DNA of 64,000 nucleotides from Haliclona indistincta (taxonomy: Eukaryota > Porifera > Demospongiae > Haplosclerida > Chalinidae): positions 6,177,781 to 6,241,780 of the forward strand of contig OZ024786.1 in NCBI GenBank assembly GCA_964017065.1, read 5' to 3'. The position numbers and the translations under genes are program-made. How positions within the stretch are numbered: the stretch's first letter is position 1; the number at the start of each line of letters is the position of its first letter. This document shows positions 44,668-55,150 of this stretch, in pieces. The notes under the pieces are model-generated. The model saw only the letters and a program-made list of their open reading frames with translations. It was not told the DNA's origin and made no database searches.

Positions 44668-45783
44668 CCCCAGATGTTGATCACCACTTTTCGTATTTTT
44701 TACCATTTTTGGAAAGAACTGCAAATGGTGATGTCGTATTCACCTTAAAAAATGGGGTGTCCCATAGAAAATTTTTTAGCTGTGTAGTTGAACTGTAATT
44801 AAAAAATGTCAAGAAGATTATTAATTAACCAAGGCACTTATTGTATTTTAAATTAATTGAAATGAAGCTGAAGTACTTGGTTTATGAAACTACGTGAGGG
44901 ATTTCTTCAGAAATGTATGGGTTTTGTGTTATGTGCATCACAATATTTGTTATTTTATGTGATTTTCAATGACATTATTTTCACGATTTTTAAAAAATTA
45001 AGCGAAATTATGCCGTCGAAACCGTCACGTACGATTCATGGGAAGGGGTTCGCGCGTAGTTTGCGACCAAGTGCGCAACCACACCTAAGTACACGGAGGA
45101 CTGCTCATGCGAGGTAGCGGACGCACTGTTCTACGTATCTCCAGCACGTACGGACAGCCGGCCGGGCGTGGCAGCAGGTACTGGTACGGTACGCGTACAT
45201 ACGTACGTTGACAAGGCGGCCGGCCGGCCGGCCTGGCCCCCACGCAGCGCTTAACCTCGCAGCAAACAGTTCATCTAGCTCGAGCTCTGTTCAGTAGACA
45301 GCTTTTCAACTGTGATTGTCAACGTCGAGACCTGTTCAGACTGTGGTAAGAGAATCTTGCTTTGCATTCCTTTCTTAATCAGTAATCATCTTCCTTATGC
45401 AGTTTCGATTCAGTCCTTTTTTCATCTGCCAACTCTTCTACTCTGTTCCTAAACTCTAAGTGTCAATCTCTCTATTCTAAACTAAACCTCCGTCATTTCT
45501 AAACATCTGTCGTTCTCTCTATTCTAAACTAAACTCTATCAATCTCTCTATTCTAAACTAAACTCTGTCAATCTCTCTATTCTCAACTAAACTCTGTCAA
45601 TCTCTCTATTCTCTGTCATTCTCTCTATACTAGCCTCTGTCAATCTGTCTATTTGTCATTCATTGACGCTCTCAGTCATTTATTTGTCTGCCGACTTTTA
45701 TAATCTATTGATTGGCATCTCTCTTTTCTAAACTCTATTTTATCTGTTTTATCCTCCTTTAGTGTCTGTTCTGATCATTCGTC
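44668..45783 (+). promoter_or_regulatory. 5' flank and leader of the MULE-OTU gene
   Basis: A GC- and CpG-rich block (about 45040-45250) includes runs of GGCC (CGGCCGGCCGGCCGGCC at 45217-45233) in otherwise AT-rich sequence and may hold the promoter. A likely 5'-UTR intron follows, with donor CTGTG/GTAAGA near 45346 and acceptor TTATGCAG near 45402. From 45444 to 45690 the leader carries a 26-27-base pyrimidine-rich tandem repeat (CTCTCTATTCTAAACTAAAC). No TATA box or terminal inverted repeat was identified. Confidence 0.45.
45444..45690. repeat. Pyrimidine-rich minisatellite in the leader
   Basis: About seven imperfect units of TCTCTCTATTCTAAACTAAA followed by CTCTGTCAA. It lies wholly upstream of the ATG at 45784. 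Confidence 0.8.
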
Positions 45784-48700
45784 ATGCCTTCCAAGAAAAA
45801 GTACCTAAAAAAACTACAGTTCAAAGCGCTTAGACAGCTACAACCACGATATCATCGTCTTCCTAGAGCAACGGAAGCACAAGTAAGCAGTGAGTCAAAT
45901 GTTGCTGTTGAAAATTTGATTACTGCAAGTGTTACTGCTGATAATATAATAATGACACCAACAGCGGTTAGCAGCGAGACACCAGAACCTGTACATGCAC
46001 CCATCGATGGTGGTGATGTGAATAGCTCACTGGCGCACAGTGAGTCCAGTAGTGCTTTAGAGCCTATTGCCGATGATATGAATAGCGTGTTGGATGTTGT
46101 TGAAAATGTGGCTGGAACAAGTGTTGCTGCTGATAATACAGCTTTGACACCGACAGTAGTTAGCAGCGAGATCCCGGAACTTTTACATGTTCCCGTTGAT
46201 GGTGATGGCGATGTGGGTAGCTCACTAATGCACAGTGTGTCAAGCAGTGCTCTAGAGCCTATTATCAACGATACAAATAGCGGATCCGATGTTGCTGTAA
46301 CACCTGATGTAAGCTTTGCTGCTGACAATGAAACACCGGTGAAACCCAAAGCAAAGCGCGCCAAGCTAGACACTACGATCAGCGAAGATAGTAGTTGTGC
46401 TTCCGATGTCACTGACAACGAAAAGGAAGACAAGCATGACAAAGAATTTCTCCTTGACACTCCCTCCAGGAGGAGTGGGGAATTTTGTTTTGGCAACGGT
46501 GCCTTTTTTTGTCAAAAATCCCAATTGCAACACTTCATCGACCAAATCAATAAGACATCTCGCTGCATTACCGAAAATTGTAACGGGGTGTTGAAACCTG
46601 TCAGCATTCAGATGGCCGGGTTCGGTGGCACTGTTCGAATACAGTACGATTGCACAGGTTGCATTGAACGCCGGCTGACCTTGGATAGCTCTACGGTGAC
46701 TGCACATGATCAATCAGATCTCAGTCTTGCACTTCAGATTGGTTTCATTGTCGCAGGATGTAGCTATGCTCAGTATAGTAAGGTCCTTGCTCAGGCTCTT
46801 GGCATGCGCGCCGTTAGTTTTGTACAATTTTACAAAACACTGAAAATTTTGCATCCAATTGTAGAGGATATGCTGGACGAACAGTGCGAAAGAGCCAAGG
46901 CTGAAATGAAATCTAAACCAGATGACGAGTTAGGTAGTTTCAAACGTGCCGTTACAAATGCCGATGGCGCCTGGATGACTAGGGGCCACCACAGTCAGAA
47001 TTTCACCTTCCACATGCGAGACTACTTTACCAATGCAATTATTTATTACCAGCATCTTTGTCACAAAGGAGAGGACGAGATTCTGGAAGACAATTTGTAT
47101 GAAGGTACTTCAAAGGCAGCGGAAGGGTATGCTGCTGACATAATTGCAAATCGAGCCAAGGATGAGGGCATGAATATTGCTGTACATTGGCAGGACGATG
47201 ATTCCTCATCTGGCAAGTGTTTTCTTGGCGCTTTTCCTGACTGCAAAATAATGCTTTGTGGAGGACACGCTGCACGCGCTCACGGAAACATGCTTAAAAA
47301 AAAGCTAATGAATAAGCGACGTTTCAATGCTAAAGAGATAGAAAAACTGAAGGATAAGTATCCTGCTGTGCTTAGACTAAAATGTCGATGTCCAAAAAAG
47401 CACAGGTCTGGTTGTGGCTGCATGACAGAAATGTTTGTCAAGGTAGCACGAAAAAATTTCTCCAGAGCCCTGCATGATGCAGGAACTGATCCTGAAAAAT
47501 TCAAGAAGCGCATGACTGCTCTTCACCACCATGCGAGAGACATTCATGGTTGGGAAGTCACGGAAGGCGGCACGACGGTTCAGCAATTTTGTGATTTTCA
47601 TCCCTTGTTTTTGTGCTCATGCGGAAGTTGTAAAAAAGATGAATTGACGTGTGAAGGTAAGCTGTATCACACGTCTTACGTTCTGAGCTGTCGTTTCCAT
47701 GCCTTGCTCTATAAGATAGAGTGTGACCATAGATCAGCACGAGCAAGTGATCTCATTCACCCAGTGTTCGGTAAAGGACACACGAGCAGGATGGAATCAG
47801 CTCATAGCATTCTGACAGTGTTCAGGCCCAAATCGTGGCATTTGTTTCGTCTCCATTACGAAGTTTCCACTAACTTGGCTCTTTTGCAGAGTAATGTTAA
47901 TTACATGAATAGTGTGTGTGGCATGAACTACCACTGGCTGTCTGATCTGTATCAGCGTTTGTCAATTCCCATTTTGGAGGGAATGGAGGCAGTGTTGAAA
48001 CAAGTAAATGTGAGACGAATTAAAGAAAGTCAACAGGACAAAACGGAAGCCTCAAAGAAACGCAGACTACGTTCTTATAAAAAACACTTACGAGAGGAGC
48101 AGTTGGCTCGACAAAAATTTGGCAAGTCCCTAAAGATGAGTCACACTTACGGGAAAACTGAAAAGTTAACTGATGACTCTCCTCGCTCCTCATTGGTCAA
48201 GGCTGAATGTCAAACTACTCCAAGTAGACAGGTCAGTGCAAATGAGAAAGCTTGTAGGTGTGGCTCTACTAGACATAACCGTCGAGAATGTCCCTTCAAC
48301 AAGCAACTGAAAAAGCCAGCTGTTTTCAGTGGACATGATGATAGCTGCCATGTTGTTGAACAGCACGCCAGCCATCATAATAGTCCGCTTGCCCAAACAG
48401 TGGAAGAACCGGCTGTTTCCACTGTGTGTGATAGCTTCGATGACACTGACGATGACAATCAACCACCTCAATCTGTGCCGGTCAAGGCTAAATCTCGAAG
48501 CGGTCCTGCGAGTACAAACAAACAACCTTGTAAGTGCGGTTCTACTTTGCACAATCGCATTAACCATCGAGATTGTCCTTTGAACAAAAAACTGAAAAAG
48601 CCGAGTGCACATGATAATGGCTGTCATGTTGATGATCGACAGAGCAGTCGTCATGATAATCGCAAAAGTAAAAAAAAAGCTGCTGTTTCCAGTGAGCATG

Positions 48701-49599
48701 ACAGCTGTGGTGACGACGATGACGTTGGCAGTAGCTCAGATGATGACAGTGTCGATTATCAGCAGTATAGTCATCTTTTTACTACTGACTTTGGTGATAG
48801 TGACAGTAAAGATGAGGTGGAAGCCTGGTCAGACGAAGACTTGTCGTCAGATGATGAGCTGCTTTCCTGTAACTGTGTCATGGGTTACAAGGGAACACAT
48901 AAACGTGACTGTCCGTTTAATCCCAGTAAGAAACGGGAGAGGTGTTTCTCTAGCCTGCCCACTTGTAATCTGTCGTCTGAATGTGAAATGGTTGACGTGT
49001 CTGATAGTTCTATTCAACCAAGTGGTCCATTGCCATCTTCAGTTTGGAAACAGCGTGCTTGTGAAATGGTGGAGCAATGGTCCCTTGTTTCACTGATTTC
49101 TGAATCAGAACCCGTGAAAGCAATTAAATGCAAGGAAATTTTGCCTCATGTGCGTGATTCTGTTATTGGTGATGGCCATTGCTTGTTTAGAGCCATTTCT
49201 AAGGAAGTCACAGGCACGCAAAAAAATCATCGAGCCGTTCGCTTTGCTGTTAAAAATTTTTTAACTGATACCCAGAATGCTGAACTTTTTGGTCGCTGGT
49301 TGTTTCAAATTAATGAAGAAAAAAATGAAGATCCTGTTTCAAAAGTAGCAGAGTACGTAAAGAATCTTCGCTCTGGAGCTTGGGGAAGCGATAAAGAGAT
49401 TACAGTGGCAGCGACCATGTTTCAAGTCGACATAATGGTCTTTTCGCAGTTTGGCAGACAAGGTCGAAAATGGTTAAAATTTAGTCCTGCTTTTTCCAAC
49501 CATAACTGCACTATTCCTTCGACAGGACTATCGTTGCATCTCTACCACACTCGATCACTCGATCATTACGATAGAGTGGTACTGCATCTTGCAGAATAG
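45784..49599 (+). CDS. Intact MULE-type transposase fused to zinc knuckles and an OTU protease
   Basis: A single 1271-codon frame. Residues 1-230 are acidic, with two copies of a degenerate ~60-residue repeat (EP.H.PVDG...SSALEPI). A CX4C...CX2C finger (Cys261, 266, 290, 293) precedes the RNase-H-like core: DGAW with Asp394, AEGYAAD near 446, WQDDDSSSG with Asp471-473, and MESAHS with Glu671. This order matches MULE transposases. Conserved Cys clusters (CRCPKKHRSGCGC; CSCGSCKKDELTC) interrupt the core. Three knuckles follow: CRCGSTRHNRRECPFN (~825), CKCGSTLHNRINHRDCPLN (~916), CNCVMGYKGTHKRDCPFN (~1030), the first shortened. The C-terminus is an OTU cysteine protease: GDGHCLFRA (Asp1130, Cys1133), GAWGSDKEI and DHYDRV (His1261). 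DNA cleavage/joining plus deubiquitinase-like activity in the nucleus is inferred. Confidence 0.9.
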   Translation: MPSKKKYLKKLQFKALRQLQPRYHRLPRATEAQVSSESNVAVENLITASVTADNIIMTPTAVSSETPEPVHAPIDGGDVNSSLAHSESSSALEPIADDMNSVLDVVENVAGTSVAADNTALTPTVVSSEIPELLHVPVDGDGDVGSSLMHSVSSSALEPIINDTNSGSDVAVTPDVSFAADNETPVKPKAKRAKLDTTISEDSSCASDVTDNEKEDKHDKEFLLDTPSRRSGEFCFGNGAFFCQKSQLQHFIDQINKTSRCITENCNGVLKPVSIQMAGFGGTVRIQYDCTGCIERRLTLDSSTVTAHDQSDLSLALQIGFIVAGCSYAQYSKVLAQALGMRAVSFVQFYKTLKILHPIVEDMLDEQCERAKAEMKSKPDDELGSFKRAVTNADGAWMTRGHHSQNFTFHMRDYFTNAIIYYQHLCHKGEDEILEDNLYEGTSKAAEGYAADIIANRAKDEGMNIAVHWQDDDSSSGKCFLGAFPDCKIMLCGGHAARAHGNMLKKKLMNKRRFNAKEIEKLKDKYPAVLRLKCRCPKKHRSGCGCMTEMFVKVARKNFSRALHDAGTDPEKFKKRMTALHHHARDIHGWEVTEGGTTVQQFCDFHPLFLCSCGSCKKDELTCEGKLYHTSYVLSCRFHALLYKIECDHRSARASDLIHPVFGKGHTSRMESAHSILTVFRPKSWHLFRLHYEVSTNLALLQSNVNYMNSVCGMNYHWLSDLYQRLSIPILEGMEAVLKQVNVRRIKESQQDKTEASKKRRLRSYKKHLREEQLARQKFGKSLKMSHTYGKTEKLTDDSPRSSLVKAECQTTPSRQVSANEKACRCGSTRHNRRECPFNKQLKKPAVFSGHDDSCHVVEQHASHHNSPLAQTVEEPAVSTVCDSFDDTDDDNQPPQSVPVKAKSRSGPASTNKQPCKCGSTLHNRINHRDCPLNKKLKKPSAHDNGCHVDDRQSSRHDNRKSKKKAAVSSEHDSCGDDDDVGSSSDDDSVDYQQYSHLFTTDFGDSDSKDEVEAWSDEDLSSDDELLSCNCVMGYKGTHKRDCPFNPSKKRERCFSSLPTCNLSSECEMVDVSDSSIQPSGPLPSSVWKQRACEMVEQWSLVSLISESEPVKAIKCKEILPHVRDSVIGDGHCLFRAISKEVTGTQKNHRAVRFAVKNFLTDTQNAELFGRWLFQINEEKNEDPVSKVAEYVKNLRSGAWGSDKEITVAATMFQVDIMVFSQFGRQGRKWLKFSPAFSNHNCTIPSTGLSLHLYHTRSLDHYDRVVLHLAE

Positions 49600-50934
49600 A
49601 TGGTCAATTAGTATAGACTTCTATAGTGCGTTCATTTCTTGTGTTGTTTCCAATCATGTCATCTAAATTAAGATTGTCCGACTATTGTGTCGTGTGCAAG
49701 TGACTGATGCTTGTAAATCTGGCCTTGTATATCGACGAAATCAGACAAGAGTTTATTTGTAAGTCTCATGCTTTTCACGCAGTGTACAACGATATTGTGC
49801 ATGTGGCATTGTTATGCCTCGGTGAGTAGAGCCATGAGGCATACAACTGTACGGCACTGTAGTTTGCTTGTGTAAATTATGCCTTGGTGGGCGGAGCTAC
49901 TGTAATCACGTTGTCTGTCAGTCATTATTGTTTTTATGCTCGCGGCTTCTTTGTGATTGTGCTGAATGGTGAGCTCTGAAACTTGAAATACAGTATAGAA
50001 TTCAATATTATCTCAGATGTGAACTAGTGAAATTTGAATACAAAGCTTCATTCTAGAGTTATGCCATGATTTGTCACCTGACAGAGCAGCTAGCCTGAGC
50101 TAGGGGTCTACCCACAGCAGACTGCCTAGTAGCTTGAAGGTTAGGCTAATTTATTGCCAACTGGCTTAGCGTGAGGCAAACAGTGTGCAGGAAGTGTTAG
50201 GTTTTAGCAGAAATATTATATTCTTTCTGAATCACAAAAATTAGATTTTACGCCCACGCGGATGTGACATCACGAACGGTCACTAGCGCTAGCTAGCATC
50301 ACTGGCTAGCTTATCAGAGCTGTACGGATACTGGTCGATAACCATGTCACGTATCACTGGTGGCGTTGGCAAAACGCAACTGTCTAACGCGATCGGCGCT
50401 GTCGTTGTAAGAGAGAAGAAACAGCCTGAGTCGCCGGTACTGTCGTTTCAGGCTGCTGATCAGCTGCCGCACATTTGACCAGCAACAAGTGACGAGCAGT
50501 ACCGGACAGAGGCGACGTTGTCACTATCTTTCTCCGCTTTGGTTGGCGTGACAGTGCTCCGCGTGGTGTTGTGTAGCTATAGTGTTCTTCAGATACTGCC
50601 TGGTCTGCCATAATGTAGTGAGTCTAGTGACGTAAGATTCCGTTTACCCTCCATATACTATAACAATAATTAATAACGGAAAGTGCTATTATTAGTAACA
50701 ATTAGAATTTCGGTGTTTTCACGGCATGTATTGAGTTGCATGCCCTCTTCTCTCTATACGCCCTTGACATAACGCAATTTCTGAGTGTTGGTAAAGGAAT
50801 AAAAGGAATAGTCAACAGTCATTACTCAAATCTTTGGAAGTGGGCTCACGATTTGATCTGACCTGTTTCTCCTCTTCATTGAAACAAACATCACGACTTG
50901 TGTAGAAATTTGTTCTGAATAGGGTCAAACAATC

Positions 50935-51123
50935 TTATCCTTTGGTCTTGTCTCCGTATCCCAACAGTATGCATTTTCTTGCCTTGGAATCTAACTTCCT
51001 TCTCTCATCTTTGGGGATGTGGGCATAGGATTCACAACTGAACACTCTCAAATGAGCCACCTTTGGTCTTGTACCATGCCATGCTTCATACGGCATCATT
51101 CCTTGACTGCACGTGAAGGACAA
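50935..51123 (-). pseudogene. copia integrase C-terminal fragment, unit A
   Basis: The frame holds MMPYEAWHGTRPKVAHLRVF, then AHIPKDERRKLDSKARKCIL and LGYGDKTKG, the conserved GKGY-like tail of copia integrases. It is cut by a shift before the RLYDP-like motif. Same fragment with a deletion at 56985-57167. Confidence 0.7.
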
Positions 51124-53052
51124 CGATTTCGAAGGTAGTTAGCGGTGTGCTCATGACGAATTCCCTCAGATTTCAGATATCCATGTTCGAACCTTGTTGA
51201 TGTGTATTCTCCTCCATTGTCAGAGAGCGTAGTGTCCTCAGTTTCTTTCCACTGCTTCTCTCAAATTCAGCTTTCCATTCTAGAAAACAGTCAAATGCTT
51301 GTTCTTTGGTCTTCAGTGGATACAGCCATGAAAATCAAGCAGGCATGAAGCTGTGTATCACTGCACCCAGCTGAATTCCACTGCTAGGCATTCTGATTGC
51401 ACCAGCTTATTCTTATACACTGTGCATTGTGAAAGTATTTTGCTTGCAGCAAGTAGATGAAGTTATTATTACGGGCAAATGAAGGCTGCACCATCACACT
51501 GATTGTCCAACAAAGTTACCATTCGTCTTGTGGGCGGAGCAAACCCAGCCCATTCACCGAATAGGACCACTTCTTCTGAGAAGGCCACACCTACACAAAA
51601 AATGGCACACATGATCCTGGGCATTGTTGTTTCAATAATGAATGGGCTTTTGATGTCCTGTTTCTGTCTGGGATATGGGCACACACCCAAAAGTTGGACA
51701 TGTTTCAAGTTCGACTTCTTCCCAAACCACAGTTGATATGGTATGTGACCAGTTTTGAGAGCTGTGGTTATCATCCCTTGCTGTAGAAATTGCTTCTGCC
51801 CAAATGAATTTTCCAAGCCAGCTTCATTGATCTGGCTGCTTCGTTCAAGGTCCTATTTGGTATTTTTGCAACTCTGAGTATGTGGCTGTGGTCTCAGCTC
51901 TTATCTCATGCTTCTTGAGGTATTACGAGAATTCATCAGACATGTGTTCACCTCCTCTGTTGGATCCAGTGCCTTGATACTCATCTCAGTTTTATTTTCT
52001 GCAGCGGCTTTGAATTCTTTGAATTTTTCAAAGGTTTCGATTTGTGTTTCATAAAGTAAGAAAAGCAGTAGCACGAATAGTCGTCCACAAAGGTGATCAG
52101 TTACTTACTTCCTCTTTCACACATGCTTTACAGAAACTTGTTCTTCTTTGAGTGGATGTCGATTCCTTCAGCTTGTGATGTTAGTTGACATAGCTGTGCC
52201 AGTATTGCCATACGCTAGTCTTCTGTGCCATATAGATCCATTTTCTCATTTGCCCCCTTCTTCTCCAGCGATATTGGCTTCTTTCAGTTACTTTAAGACT
52301 TTGCACTTTTACAGCTTTCCTGCTAGCTGCTGACCCTATACCAACCAGTTGCTTCTTTTTTCTAATCCAGCACTTGTACCTGAACGACACAACATTTGAC
52401 TTGCCATTGCTCGAATGCTGAAAAGATCGCTGGTAAGATTGGGAACATAGATAGAGTACGTTGTTCATCCAACCGGTTGTTATCCTCATGTTTCGTGGAG
52501 GCTCAAATATAATTTTGATGTCTCGAGGGTCTTTACTATACGTCCTCCCACTAACTCTGGTTCAGTTAATTTTTTGTATCGACGGAGTAAGTACCTTAGT
52601 TAAGTCATGTAACGGCTTGCTCCGGGGTCGATGCTCCATTCATCTCCATCAATGTCAGCAAACAGTACCTCATTTGCTACAATTCTGATCTCCTTCTGGT
52701 TCATTGGTTTCCTTTATTCTTTTCCTATCTCAGCTCTATGCTTGCTGTGTGAGTGTTAAGGTGGTTTCGAGAAAGGTTGTTTTCAACAATCCTTTTGGAA
52801 GTCAAGTGACTGGCCTTTCCGCATCTGTAGCAGACACCATGCAGGCTTGCATATCTTCAAGTGAGGCTTAATATCCGTGGCAACTCCTTTCTGACTGTAA
52901 TTGCCTTTGCATCTTCTCTGTTCTTCGTCTAACAGAGTTTGCTGTACAACTATCAGTCTAAGTTCGTCAGCTCCTTTAGTTAGCAGTACCATTGCGTACA
53001 TATACTAGTGTCGGGTAGCTTTCTTGTAAAAGCACAGCTACATTGTGTAATT

Positions 53053-53686
53053 ATGCCTCGGTGGGCGGAACCACGGGGCATACAGTAGTCGTGTTGTGTA
53101 TGTATCTGTCTGTCTGTCTGTCGGCAGGATTTCTCGTCGCTCGCTGAAAACTAAGCGCTGAAACGTGCAACACAAGCTAAGGTCGATATTTGTTTGAAAA
53201 TGAATTTTAAGGATTTTGGTTATAAGGCTCTGTTCGTGAGTTACCGTGTCACCTGGTTCGGTTTTGTAGCGCGCGCTGAAAGTTAAGCTATGAAACTAGC
53301 AATGCAAGTAGAACATGGTATTATCTCGCTTTCCATCAAGTGAAAACTTTATACGAAGCTTAGTTCGTGAGTTATGGCGCAAGTTGCTCACTCGCGATTG
53401 ATCATGGCTACTGCTGGCGATCTGGAGTTCTTCAAAGGCAAAGCTATCCACAGTTGACTACCTAGAAGCTGATAGGTTATAGACAGGATAGCAGCGCAGG
53501 TCCAGAGAACTTGTGTAAGCGAGCTATGGAAGCTATCTCAGTATGCATGAACATTGTAGACACGCCCAGTTGAATTGTGGTCAGCACTGATTGGCTTCTG
53601 ATTGCACAACTATTATACTGCAGGGTATAGTAGTTGCAGTTAATTTGTTGCTGTGTATGTGAAATGGTTGCATTCCACCGAGGCAT
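53053..53686. mobile_element. 634-bp MITE with ATGCCTCGGTGG ends, inserted in copia Gag
   Basis: ATGCCTCGGTGG at 53053 and its complement CCACCGAGGCAT at 53675-53686 bound a segment absent from the matching site of unit B (about 58135). The same terminal sequence recurs at 49806, 49867, 56105 and 56173, marking an interspersed family. The interior has a (CTGT)n tract at 53103-53123 and encodes no transposase. Confidence 0.6.
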
Positions 53687-54555
53687 CTGCACCTTTGGTG
53701 CTTCATTAACTCTGTCACTTCTTCTCCAATGGCTGTGAGTTGATCTGACTGTTCATCCAGCTGTTGTAAGTGGTCTTGCAACTTAGTTCCGCATTTCATT
53801 CGTAGTACATAGAGCTGCATCAATGAAAAGACTTTGTTGCTGACAGTCTTTCGAACAGGTTGCACAGCACATCCTAAAGTTCTTTTGGAGTCTGGCAGTT
53901 TATCACAGCTAGCACGTTACTTTGATCTGTACGTTGTAGAATGGAGCAGAAGGCTTTCTGTTGCTTGGCTGAAAAACCATCTGCAGCTGTTCCTTCAGCG
54001 AATTGCCACTGTTCAGCAGCCTTTGAGAGCATGGAATTTCCTCATTGGCCACTCTTTCTCAGTCTTTAGCTGTGGAATATTAGTGAACAGTTTCCATCGG
54101 TTGTAGCCATCGTTGATCACAGAGTGCTGATTCACAGTGAGGGAGTCACTGGGCTCATCATCTGTTATGAACTCAACTAATTGTTATAGAACAGGAAGAA
54201 ATGCATAAAGAAGAAACAAATGGTGTCACCTACATAAACCATAAAGTCAACTAATATTCGCTATTCAGTTGATTCGACCGAGCCATTGGTAGTTACTAGC
54301 TTTTGCTCCTAATATTATGCATACAATGTTACTATGGCTCTTTCTCTGAGGTTTAGGTATTCTGTCTGAAAATTAACTGTTAGTGCACATCTATTCCTTG
54401 AGATCTAGGCTGTAAGTTAGTGTGCTATGTGTTTAGCTCTGCTCAAGGAATCTAGCTGTTGCATTGTATGTGTAGACTACTCTTCCTTGAGAATGTGGAC
54501 ATCTAGGATTTTGTGTAGTGTGTTGTTTGTTCTGTCCTGCTCAAGGAATCGAGCC

Positions 54556-54912
54556 ACCAATCTGGAGCTGTGTCAAAGCAACATGACCTACCTGACAGGT
54601 AAGAAGGGTACAGGATACCACTGGCTGCTGGATCTGTCTGAAAGACTCAAGCTACCAATACTGGATGGGATGTAGGAAGCACTGGAGCAGGCAAACAAGA
54701 ATAGGAAGAAGAAACTAGAGAAGAAATGAAAAGTCTAAGTAGAAGAAGAGGAACACATGAGTGGAAGAATGCATGCATGCGCATGTGACTTGGAACAAGA
54801 GAGAAAGCGATGGGTTATAAGCAACAGGAAATAAGGCATGACTATGGAGAGGAGGATGGTGAAGATGACCCTGAAGTTGATCACTCGACAGGTGTTAGGG
54901 GACTTCTTAGTA
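54556..54912 (+). pseudogene. MULE transposase fragment, unit A
   Basis: Begins at TNLELCQSNMTYLTGKKGTG, continues YHWLLDLSERLKLPILDGM, then hits TAG. Shifted pieces downstream still resemble the coiled and acidic segments of the transposase at 1-1623, to which it is closer than to the adjacent MULE-OTU gene. The upstream core is absent, replaced by non-homologous sequence shared with unit B. Confidence 0.7.
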
Positions 54913-55032
54913 GCCAGGCGCATGTCCAGGAATGAGGAAAGAGAGGTGCGCGCTAATTTGCGCGTGCGCAAAATCTAATTAATATTAATTTTATTTATTC
55001 ATTAAAATTACGTCATTTTCGTCACTATTCTC
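54913..55032. other. Junction between duplication units
   Basis: AT-rich sequence with GCGCGCTAATTTGCGCGTGC palindrome-like motifs at about 54950, present only between units A and B. Confidence 0.4.
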
Positions 55033-55150
55033 ACGATAGAGTGGTACTGCATCTTGGAGAATAGATGATCAATTAGTATAGACTTCTATAGTGCGTTCAT
55101 TTCTTGTGTTGTTTGCAATCATGTCATCTAAACTAGTACATTTATAAAAA

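Larger units (their letters stand above)
50800..54180 (-). mobile_element. Ty1/copia retrotransposon remnant in unit A
   Basis: From high to low coordinates the minus strand carries Gag (NRWKLFTNIPQLKTEKNWPM near 54080; SNKVFSLMQLYVLRMKCG and LQDHLQQLDEQSDQLTAIG at 53865-53700), a Gag tail with knuckle remnants (52783-53001), a mid-region piece (52489-52181; KSNVVSFRYKCWIRKKKQL), integrase (TALKTGHIPYQLWFGKKSNL near 51760) and the integrase C-terminus (50935-51123; PYEAWHGTRPKVAHLRVFSC and KLDSKARKCILLGYGDKTKG), then SRDVCFNEEE near 50890. The order is that of copia Gag-Pol; reverse transcriptase and LTRs are missing. All pieces carry shifts. Confidence 0.7.
49568..54912. repeat. Tandem duplication, unit A
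   Basis: Starts inside the last codons of the MULE-OTU gene (ACGATAGAGTGGTACTGCAT) and ends in a MULE fragment at about 54912. It matches unit B (55033-59330) in order: OTU tail, 3' flank, copia remnant, 380-base spacer, MULE fragment. Blocks 51285-52268 and 53051-53709 are missing from unit B, and 50174-50770 is replaced there by about 60 bases. Confidence 0.85.

Noticed and set aside
45852..46496. 214-codon minus-strand frame opposite the MULE-OTU N-terminus
   Set aside because: It is the antisense of a low-complexity acidic region of a clearly coding frame, and has no domain or splice support.
48190..49096. Long frames in other registers across the knuckle region (48190-48699 minus; 48605-49096 plus)
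   Set aside because: Shadows of the GAT/GAC/CAT-rich coding sequence of the MULE-OTU gene.
44668..49700. Terminal inverted repeats bounding the MULE-OTU gene
   Set aside because: The sequence beginning GCCCCCAGATGTTG after the hAT remnant looked like a possible left end, but no matching complement was found 3' of the gene.
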